A DNA stretch of 64,000 bases, taken from assembly GCA_022578605.1 (NCBI GenBank), contig MU394120.1, positions 124,001-188,000 of the forward strand, read 5' to 3'. Each line of letters begins with the position of its first letter. Positions within the stretch are counted from its first letter, which is position 1. Position numbers and translations under genes: made by a program. This stretch comes from Camillea tinctor (lineage: Eukaryota; Ascomycota; Sordariomycetes; Xylariales; Xylariaceae). Under the pieces are notes generated by a model. The model saw only the letters and a program-made list of their open reading frames with translations. It searched no databases and was not told the origin of the DNA. This document shows, in pieces, positions 55,342 through 64,000 of this stretch.

Positions 55342-58300
55342 GGTCTGAGAACATGGCTCAAAAGGAGAAAAAAAAACTCAAGTGATGAGATCCTTGGGTA
55401 GGTGGATATGGTGGAAAGGTACTAAGAAAGGGGCAATAAGAGGAAAGCAAAGTTTAAAATTCTATTATCATAGCTTTATGCCTATCCGAGTAAGAGGGCA
55501 TTGATGAAGATTCCATCTCAATAATATAATAATGCATAAACATCGGAACTTATCTGAATTCAACTCATTTCTTTCAAGAAGTATATCTTCGATATCATTG
55601 TCATTGCTATTTTACTTTGAGTTATGAATATAAATAACTCGTAGAGTAACTCTGAAATATGGTTAGTAAGTTCTGAGACTATATTTGTTGAGTTATTGAA
55701 TGAAATTACGCTTACGATAGAAATAGTGGAAACTCTTGAGACAATATAGCTCTCTGAAGGAGAAAGGAGAAAATATATATACAGACAGGAGCCCTCGTAT
55801 GAGGGGCTATATATACCCATCCGAAACTCTGATTCAGACTCTATACGCCTAAACCCCACACGTCAAAAGTCTATGATAAATATCATATATAGGTTATCAT
55901 AGAGTAGTGTATTAGTACTCCAAGTTAAGATGCCAAGAATTTAGCTGCATAAAAAGCTATGAGGGACAAAAGTATACTAACTGAAGCTATCAGGCTAGAA
56001 TGACTTAAAACGTTGCATATGGGACCTCTGAATTCGTGCCGAGAGAACCAGCCAGAACTTAGGTCAATACAATGTTGTTGTGTAAAGAGGCAGAGCTACG
56101 ATTACATCAATACCGATACATATACACAGGGACATTCTTTTTGTTTCCTGTACCTTCTGACCTATCATTTGTGATAGCATGTCTCCAACAACCACTCCTG
56201 GAAACTATTTCATCACTATTAGTTGCACTGTCAACTTGTCCCATAGTATCCTTAAACCGGGAAAGGAGCCCTCTTCAGAATGTTGGTGGTCGATATTGAA
56301 TTCAATATTTGCTCAATAACAAATTTTTTTTTCTTTTAAGACTTGGTCTTTGGCTTTATTTATCAAGATTATAGAACCAATGGTTTACTACGGTAGTATG
56401 TATCCGTATTATTTAACTAGCAGTTACCTTCGTCATACTTGAAATACTTTGGCTGCCCACCTCTATATCAAGTGATCTTGCCTTGTATACCTAAGACGGT
56501 AGAACTCTGCAATAAGCCTACCCCTATTGATTCAAACCTTTATGGCACTAGTCTACGTGGCTGTTCTCGATTTGCCTATGTTATGGCACCATCAATAGAT
56601 TCTTTATGGGCTGTTAATGACATTCTTATCTGTAGTACTCCAGCAGTACAGTAAGTAGTACTAGTAACTTTAAGCGGCCAGGATCACGGTCACATTCGGG
56701 GAACACGTCACATGTTATTTCCTTACCATGCGCCGTCTTTCTCTCGGTGAGGGTTGCTAACGTCACAACCTCGCCCCAACGCTACATAATCCCGCACATA
56801 AATCATCTCCAAAGTAACATGAACCTCCAAACCCTTTCCTCAACAATAGTAAGAAATGATATATGTATTTTTTGGTAGGGAAGGGGACGGGCTACCATAG
56901 ATGTGTATGTGATGGGTAAATAAATCTTGATTTAAAGGCGGGCTACGTTAGGTTAGTATAAAGATATTGGAGCTCAAATACTACTCCTCGCATTCCAGTA
57001 TCTCGAATTTTTGGTCACAAGACGGTGTTTACATGGCGGAAGGAAAGGCCCCATGAGGGTAATGGAACACGCTCTCGCAACAATGACTATATATTTCCCG
57101 GACAGGTGGTAACATAATTAAGTTAGATCGGCTTTTTTGTTCCATTTCTGTGCTGGATCCAGATCTACTTCTGCAGAATGAGAAAAGAAAAGAAGAAAAA
57201 AAAAAGGAAAATATTCTCCATGTCTCGGCTACGGGATTTGCTCATATCAAACAGGGATAAGTCGTTAATCAGTAAAACTTGTTTCCGATTTGCAGTTTCA
57301 TTACTTTAAATAGACATTATCCAATACTTCTAAAGCGACTTATAAGGTATTAAAACGCCATATATAGGATGAGGCTGTCGAATTTGTTTCATTTTTGTCA
57401 TCGCCTTGTCAATGACATCAGTTAACCCCAAGGACAACTTCACAACGCACGGATATGAGACTAACTGGGTATGGGATCAGGAGATCTGTAATATATCGAG
57501 GAGAGAAAAAGGAAAATATACCTTGTCGATATTATTACCTGCCGGTATTAAGTCTGTGTCGGACCTGTGGCAAATCGCTTGCATGATGGCCGTTTAGAGC
57601 TTGGTATAGTGAAGTTTATAGGTAATAGGGATATGAAGATTTGCTAACTTGACGACGCTAAGCAAAGTGCACATCACAAGAATTACTGTTTCTAATAACC
57701 TTTTTGACAGGGAATAACCTTACGAGACTAATAAATAGGCTTATCGGATGCGAGGATGCATACACCTTATGAGGCAGGATAGGAAATAGGACAATGCCGG
57801 TTGTTCAAGGATGTCAATACGATCCAGAGTCAATCAATAAGGCTTTGACTACCTATCCTATCCGTCATGTCAATACATGAATCGGGGGTTTGCTTCAATA
57901 GTTTGTCAATACGTAGCGAGTTCCACTTCATAGAATGCGTGCTGAGTCTAGACATATAACTGGAAGTCCGGAGGGTGTACGTGTGACTTTTTTTAACACA
58001 CCAATGTACTCAGGCGACCAGTTTGGTCATACTCTAGATGGTCATGTTTTCTGAGAAGCTGACGTCCCGGTGAGGCTATCAAGATCCTTGGCATGTCACG
58101 TCGGTGAGCTCCTATTCAGGGGTTAGTTGAAGCGCATCGCTTAGGGAGCGCTAACACGGTAGACAATCAAGACTATTTGAATTATACTGGTCACTTTTGC
58201 CAACAATTCGCAGTAGGGATAACCAAGTGTGGTTTGTGCCAGCTTTATTAATTAGTGTAAACATCACTCTATGCCGGCTCTGCTACACCCAGTCGCTTGT

Positions 58301-58864
58301 TCGAAATATAGAGATTATTGTCAATTCAATGCCACACCTTATGGGCGAAGACTAAATGTCAGCCTACATAGGGTGCTACGGCATCTCAGCTCAGAACTTT
58401 AATAACTTAACAACCACTAATATTTTTTGCGATCATTTAGCCCGGTGAGACTCGCGGCTATCACACCACGAGGTCCCATGTATTCACCCAAATCGCCTCC
58501 TCCCATAAGACACGACGAGCTATGCGAGTTTATCTTACGGTGTTACAAAGCTACAGATGGGAAGATGAGGGATATGAAGAGCTATCATGAAATGTAAAAC
58601 AACTATCCAGGGGGGGATACGGTGAGAGATTGCCTTATGTAGGCGTTTGCAAGCGTCGTCATGTTAACATAACTGCCAACATCAAACATCCAAAGCCACC
58701 ATCGCAGCGTAAGAAGGGGTAGTATATAGTAGCGGTGACCGGGAGCCGTGAGAACGAAGGACTGATACTCTAGCGGCAGAAACAAAGAAGAAGCCCCCGT
58801 ATGACACAGTGGCATTAACATAGCCCTTGCGATCCCTTTAGCTTGACCCAACACCATCGTCGAC
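55342..58864. other. AT-rich intergenic region upstream of the S33 hydrolase gene
   Basis: About 3.5 kb. Small frames (for example 56439-56654 and 57412-57597) contain a few protein-like phrases but no family match, start context or splice structure I could support. I see no repeats of note. The DNA may be old decayed sequence. Confidence 0.45.
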
Positions 58865-60505
58865 ATGGCTGCTGCTGAGAAAGAGGTAACGAAGGCCACG
58901 TTGAAGGAGATCAAACCCTTCAATGATGACAAGTTCCTCGTTACCGAGTTCTTATTCCGATGTCCTATTGATTACAAGGTACCGAAACACAACCAAAAGT
59001 CCATTGAGCTCAGCTTTAAACTCGTTCATGGAGAAAGGGCGTGTAAGGATATCGACGGGCTGGTTGTCAAGAATGAGACTACTGAGTCCATTCTCCGCCA
59101 AGTCTCCCAACACAATATCATGGTTTATCTCTGTGGTGGCCCAGGCGATGGGAACCCGCCATCTCGTATGCCGCGTCTGAACGAATACTTCCTAGAACGA
59201 GACTACTGGATCCTATATCCAGACTACCGTGGCACAGGGGATAGCTCGCCCGGAGAGATCCCTTTGGCGTTGAGAAACGGAGATGAGCAGGGAGCCCTGT
59301 ACATGATCAAGCAACTCGGGCAGAGAAATATTGTGCGCGATCTTGAGGCCGTCAGGGCTGTCCTATGCGATGGGGCCAAGTGGTCGATTTGTGCTCAGTC
59401 GTATGGTGGCTGGATCACGTACTCCTACCTATCATTCTCCGGGTCGGGACTTAAGCGTGTCTGCATCAATGCAGGTGCCGCGCCGATCCATTACAGTCCC
59501 GAGCACGTCCACCAACAGCTGGCCAGGAATGTCGTCGAACGGAATGAACTCTACTACAGCCTATACCCGGACGATGTCGACCGAGTGAAGACTATTGCCA
59601 TCTGGCTCGCGCGCCAAAACTGTGGCAAGGGGATCAAGATCCCCGGCTGGGGCATCCTTACGCCGCAACAGTTCCTCTGTCTCGGCCGCAACCTAAGCTC
59701 TGAGGCCAGGTATCCCCAACTCCACCAGCTGTTCAAAAAGATGGCTGAGGACATCAAAGGGCCGCCAGACGATGGCAGCCCCGTGTCCCTAGCCGCTGAT
59801 ACGATCGAATTGTTAAAAGCCACCGACAGTTGGCGGTTTGACAGGCGACCCCTCTACGCCGTCCTCAACGAGTCCCAGTACCTCCGCAACACAACGGAGA
59901 CAACGAACTGGGTTGCGCAGCATGTCGCAGCCCAGCCCATCGTGTTCATGCCCGAAGCCGACATTAAGGCTCAATACAGCGACTATATCCAGGCCACGAC
60001 CGAATGCGACGCTGGGGACGAGCCAAAGGACGAGCCAAAGGATCAGCCAATGGTTCAGCCAAAGGTTCAGCCACAGCCCGAGTCCGATGGCAAACCCAAA
60101 TATGAGCCTAAGAGTTACTTCTGGTGGGTCAACGACAAGGCCTCAGAGTTCGAGCCGAAGGCCCGCGCATGCCAGAAGCTCTACATGTCGGGGGAGATGA
60201 TCTATCAGTTCTTCTTCGACAACTACGAGGCGCTGCGACCGTTCAAGAAGGTGGCCATGAAGTTCGCCGCGGCTACGCTGCTGGAGGACCCGTACGACTT
60301 CGCGCAGATTACGACGAACCGCGTCCCAGTCACGGTAGTCGGGGGCTCCGCGGACATCATCGTGGACCGGGGCCTGGGGTGCAAGACGTGGGCGGGTACC
60401 GGGAGTGTGAGAGCTTGCGAGCTGGAAGGCCTCGAGCATGGCGCCATCAGGTCCGATACGAATCTCATGCTCAACGCCCACATGGATCTGTGGAAGCTCG
60501 ACTAA
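58865..60505 (+). CDS. Alpha/beta hydrolase of the S33 proline iminopeptidase type, 546 aa
   Basis: Single exon. The order of motifs fits the S33 family: the oxyanion-hole motif GGPG at residues 91-94, DYRGTGDSS at 120-128, the nucleophile elbow SICAQSYGGW with Ser179, a late Asp497 in VVGGSADIIVD and His525 in EGLEHGAIRSD. The elbow reads A-Q-S-Y-G-G where G-Q-S-x-G-G is usual, so the first Gly is Ala. Proline iminopeptidases release N-terminal Pro from peptides, but many fungal relatives act on other small substrates. There is no signal peptide, so it is probably cytosolic. The protein is longer than the roughly 430-aa fungal prolyl iminopeptidases, partly because of a charged repeat insert of (D/Q)(E/Q)PKxQP units around residues 383-415, between the cap domain and the Asp. 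It is GC-rich compared with the surrounding DNA. The start has GACATGGCT context. Confidence 0.82.
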   Translation: MAAAEKEVTKATLKEIKPFNDDKFLVTEFLFRCPIDYKVPKHNQKSIELSFKLVHGERACKDIDGLVVKNETTESILRQVSQHNIMVYLCGGPGDGNPPSRMPRLNEYFLERDYWILYPDYRGTGDSSPGEIPLALRNGDEQGALYMIKQLGQRNIVRDLEAVRAVLCDGAKWSICAQSYGGWITYSYLSFSGSGLKRVCINAGAAPIHYSPEHVHQQLARNVVERNELYYSLYPDDVDRVKTIAIWLARQNCGKGIKIPGWGILTPQQFLCLGRNLSSEARYPQLHQLFKKMAEDIKGPPDDGSPVSLAADTIELLKATDSWRFDRRPLYAVLNESQYLRNTTETTNWVAQHVAAQPIVFMPEADIKAQYSDYIQATTECDAGDEPKDEPKDQPMVQPKVQPQPESDGKPKYEPKSYFWWVNDKASEFEPKARACQKLYMSGEMIYQFFFDNYEALRPFKKVAMKFAAATLLEDPYDFAQITTNRVPVTVVGGSADIIVDRGLGCKTWAGTGSVRACELEGLEHGAIRSDTNLMLNAHMDLWKLD

Positions 60506-63023
60506 AGGAATGCGGGAAGAAGAAGACTTGGGCGATGACTATCAGCTTTTCTTAAAGTGAGGGTAAAATTGACTGTTTTTTTCTTTTTTCGAAATATGGA
60601 GGTGTATCCAATTTGTCTACGAAATCTCTTCTCTCTATAGTTTTACGATTCAATGAGACCAGGAATGATCTTGAAAAAAGCTATCCTCACCTTTGATGTG
60701 CTCGTGATACATGTTAGATTGAAGAATCGCGCACATCGTGAACATCAACACGTCATATTGACGCCCATTACACCGGTAAGTTCGAAAAACACGTAACCAT
60801 GAATCTGGATTCTATTCCCCATCTTCCCTCAAGTCAAGCTCATGCCAGTCTTTGTTGATCATTATGTTACCACTCTCTAGACGAACCATCACAGCACATG
60901 TCGCTGATCGCCAGATAGCAAACGCGCCCTATTACAGATTCCATAGCAGCCCTATCCCACGATCGTGAGATGACTACGTGACAGCACTAACACAGGCACC
61001 CACATATATCTGCCTTCTGTTATTACAGATGTGAGGCTCGAGACATCCATTTAAACTAGAGACACGCAGATCTCCGATCTGACGCCAAGCCCTAGAAAAT
61101 TTCTTCTCTGGTGAGCCAAGTGAATTCCAAGTCAGGTCCCCATTTGGCATCGTCAAGATTCCCATTGCTGACCCATCGCGGCAAGCCGCCCTACCTACCG
61201 CCCGTCTCTGCCCCTCCCCTCCTCCGTCAGCAATACATATACCGGTGCGCATAACATACATGCACTATGTTTACACTTTCGGGTTCCACCCTCGGGTGAG
61301 ATGTCGTCAAGGACTCTGTCTCCAGCCTATTATCGGCCTCACAGGGGGGGCAGAAAGGGGGGAGGGGGGAGGCAAATGTGATAGATCACATCCAAGTGTC
61401 ACCTTACATCGAATAGTGTTACCATGCATATCGCTTATTTTGAGTACATAGATAGATATCGTACTCGTCATTATTTTTGGTTACATGTCTGAAGCAGAAA
61501 AGATGATAACTCTCATCCGCGATGATGAGATTTTCATGGTATTTACATTCCAGTGCCTTGTTTGGGAATATCGGGCGCCGTGTAACTCTACCGAACGGAG
61601 GACACGATCCGGGAGGATATATCCCATGTAGCCATATCTACTTATACAGTATACTATGACCCGCAAGACATGCCGTTTATGTTACAACCTCCCACATCTT
61701 CAAGCCGTAGCCGTACCACCTAGTAGTAAGCTTATGGATCTACGTGTGTATGGTGAGCAGCCCCCTATCATACCTCACCCCTTTTTCAAGATCTAAAACC
61801 TCGTGTAGTACATTAAAGTTCTAAGCTCACCATTCAAGAACTCGAACGATGTACAACATGTTAACTCGAGATGACTTGCTGATCGCGGCTACACATACTT
61901 ATTTAGCTAGTTGGGCGGTGGTAGAAACCCTCCGACTCGTGGCATGCTTACAATACTTACTACATGTGTATACGACAACACAGGTTGATCGATGTAGTAA
62001 CTACGTACACCTCGCTTTGTATGCATATGTGATTCTGGGGACATGTATTTCTCAAGCGCGACAGCTGATATCAGTGATCGATGCTCTTGCCCAAGTACCT
62101 TGCCTGCCCAAGTGTTTCATAGATATCTCTCCAGTATGTGATAGAAGGCAAAAATAATATATATGACTTCATGTGCGGAGACACCACACGCGTACGCATG
62201 AAACCGGTCAATTTTATACGAGCAACCTACCCAGAAAGCCCCATGAGCCTATCTCCAATCGCATCTCCCTATACGCAAGTTTAACTCCAGGAACCCCTTC
62301 CCATCTCTGAACGAGAACTACACTAACCTCAAAGCGAAAAGTCCTAGATAAACGCAAGAGCAGAATCATTAGTAAACTAGTTATGATCATATCATACTAA
62401 AAAAAGGCAAAGGAGCGAGACATAAAATTTGCCCCTTCAGAATTTCATTTTTTCTTCTTTATGTCATGCAAAGTCGATCTCCAGATGCTGCGCTTCTAAT
62501 GCAACTAAAAGAGAAAGCAGAAGATTCGCATCTAATCTAAGTTAGACCTCTCCTGATTATAGACATGATAAACAACTAGCGAACCCCCCTCTTCCTCACC
62601 CCTTTCGATCCCCTCCGTCAACCAGTTCTTTTGATATTTAGTACACATTATCATTACTCGTAAAGTTCATGACCGTCTTGTCCTTCCTACTAGTTTAGTA
62701 TCTTGTTCGAATTTCGCTCTCCCCTCTCCCTCCTTTCCTCCTCCACGTACAATGTCGTAATACCTTATTTTCGTTAAACCCCTTTTTACTTCTCTAGTAC
62801 AGACCACCATATAAGTCAAAGGTCCATATTCTAACGTTTTGCTAAAGAGCAAAGCAAATAAAGAGAGGGAGAGGGGAAATAGCCGGGGAATATAAGTCAT
62901 CAATATCCAGCCGCAATGTACATAGCCTTTTCCTTTTCCAACATGTATATTACTTTTCTCCCTTTGATAAGCTCGCCTCACACGCTATACGACGAGACGT
63001 AATACTGCAATGCGATCGCCTTA
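60506..63023. other. Intergenic region between S33 hydrolase and HUS1 genes
   Basis: About 2.5 kb, mixed composition, with pyrimidine-rich sequence near 62700-62760 on the plus strand. Small frames show no recognisable product. Confidence 0.5.
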
Positions 63024-64000
63024 TTAGCACTTGACCCGACCCAGAAAAGCTGCAGAAAAACTCACCGTAACCACCGAGTCCTCCCCGCCTACATCGTCAT
63101 ACTGCGGCACGTACACATACAGTATAAGCGCGTGATCATCCGAGAAACACGCGATGACGCGCCCGTCGAGGCGCCCGACACTCAGCACGCGGCTCCAGTC
63201 CCTGCCGTCGACGCGCACGGTGGCCCAGCGCGCGGGGCCGGCGGCGCGGAACACGGTGCTGGGGTGGTCTTCGAGGGCGCAGGCCAGCTGGGCGGGGTCG
63301 AGCTCGGGGTTCTCGAGCCCGCTCCAGCGGCTCTCGACCTGCAGCGAGTCGGTGTCGAGGCGCAGGCGCAGGTCGCCGTGCATGTTGGCGCTGAGCTCGA
63401 GCTTCGGGGACGCGCCGCTAGTAGTAGGGGGCGGGAGAGCGGGGTTCGCGAGGGCGGACGAGGAGGAGGAGGAGGAGGCGCGCGCGGCGAGCGCGAGACG
63501 CGTGAACCGGTCGGATATGGCTTTGAGCTGCAGCAGCGGCGGCAGCTGGATGTGCACGTCGGGCTCGCGCACCTTGGGCTGCATGATGGTCTCGACGGTC
63601 TCGGGGTGCAGCACGCGCACGGGTATGTCCTGCGTGATGATCTTCTCGTGCTCGCGGTGCAGGTTCGTCTCGAGCGGCTCGGCGGGGAAGAAGCCGTCCT
63701 CGTCGGTGCCGAAGCCGGCGCCGGAACCACCGTCCGGACCGCCACCGAAGCGGGATGACATGCCTTGGGGCTTCTCCTTGGGCACCGTGGTCGCGGTTAT
63801 GGTCATGGAGAGCACGGGCACACCGTTCTTCTTGGTCAGGCGGATGGAGGCGGGACCGCCGTTCATAGCGGACTTGAGGGCCCGTTGGAGGGGCCCTAGA
63901 GGGAGCTCGAGGTTGATGGTGTTGTTCTGCTCGGCGGACTGTAGGGTGTAACTATCGAATATGAAGTCTACCGAAAGGGAACTATATTGAGTGTTCGCAT
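63024..64000 (-). CDS. hus1: DNA-damage checkpoint clamp subunit Hus1, 5' part beyond the window
   Basis: The minus-strand frame is open from the window edge to TAA at 63026-63024, so the N-terminus lies outside. Hus1 forms the 9-1-1 sliding clamp with Rad1 and Rad9, which loads at damaged DNA and activates the checkpoint kinase. Visible family features, from the edge inward, are SVDFIFDSYTLQSAEQNNTINLELPLGPLQRALKSAM, the PCNA-like edge SIRLTKKNGVPVLSMTI, the QDIPVRVLHPETVETIMQP block, VHIQLPPLLQLKAISDRFTRL, LELSANMHGDLRLRLDTDSLQVESRW and, near the end, VIACFSDDHALILYVYVPQ. Gly-rich (GGGPDGGSGAGFG) and Ser-rich (SSSSSSS) insertions break the loops. The last residues (SVVTVSFSAAFLGRVKC) differ from the usual end, so a small terminal intron cannot be excluded. 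Confidence 0.87.
   Translation of the reverse strand, partial: ANTQYSSLSVDFIFDSYTLQSAEQNNTINLELPLGPLQRALKSAMNGGPASIRLTKKNGVPVLSMTITATTVPKEKPQGMSSRFGGGPDGGSGAGFGTDEDGFFPAEPLETNLHREHEKIITQDIPVRVLHPETVETIMQPKVREPDVHIQLPPLLQLKAISDRFTRLALAARASSSSSSSALANPALPPPTTSGASPKLELSANMHGDLRLRLDTDSLQVESRWSGLENPELDPAQLACALEDHPSTVFRAAGPARWATVRVDGRDWSRVLSVGRLDGRVIACFSDDHALILYVYVPQYDDVGGEDSVVTVSFSAAFLGRVKC

Noticed and set aside
63132..63951. Long plus-strand frames opposite HUS1
   Set aside because: Antisense of high-GC coding DNA, Val/Gly/Arg-biased with no domain; the minus strand matches Hus1.

Overview
The window reads as nuclear DNA of a filamentous ascomycete (Pezizomycotina). Most genes carry short spliceosomal introns of about 43-126 nt with GTAAGT/GTATGT-like donors. 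The gene content is typical of such fungi: Clr5-domain protein, cyanovirin-N homology lectin, secreted GH3 beta-glucosidase, class 3 lipase, CAF-1, Sec16, RFX factor, eIF4E2 and HUS1. GC-rich coding regions alternate with long AT-rich intergenic tracts full of microsatellites and short TACCTAGGTA-like motifs. A Sordariomycete is my best guess, perhaps Xylariales, but that placement is inference.

Layout. 1-7.7 kb: 3' part of a cyanovirin-N-like gene (+), flavin-containing monooxygenase (+), Clr5-domain protein (+), class 3 lipase (-). 7.7-12 kb: long AT-rich gap with no supportable gene. 12-16.2 kb: GH3 beta-glucosidase (+) with an unusual pair of introns separated by one nucleotide, then a mitochondrial bL34 gene (-). 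16.2-20.5 kb: gap, then the CAF-1 large subunit (+). 20.5-24 kb: repeat-rich gap. 24-29 kb: eIF4E2/4EHP-type cap-binding protein (-) and the ER-shaping protein Yop1 (-). 32-41 kb: RFX transcription factor, aspartate kinase and a Kin17 homologue, all (+). 41.5-42.8 kb: a decayed FAD-dependent oxidoreductase gene (+). 44.5-50.5 kb: Sec16 (+). 50.5-58.8 kb: sparse region with one uncertain (-) reading frame and one orphan gene (+). 58.9-60.5 kb: S33-type alpha/beta hydrolase (+). 63-64 kb: 3' part of HUS1 (-), cut by the window edge.

There is no sign of an operon-like or secondary-metabolite cluster. The neighbours serve unrelated jobs: extracellular degradation (lipase, beta-glucosidase), chromatin and genome maintenance (CAF-1, Kin17, HUS1), translation (bL34m, eIF4E2), the secretory pathway (Yop1, Sec16) and aspartate-family amino-acid synthesis (aspartate kinase). 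I did not recognise a new multi-gene system. The observations most worth checking are the one-nucleotide exon (probable sequential splicing) in the GH3 gene, the oxidoreductase relic eroded by simple repeats, the dispersed perfect TACCTAGGTA palindromes, and the orphan gene near 55 kb. Intron boundaries were worked out by eye from splice signals, frame continuity and family similarity, and have not been tested against transcripts.
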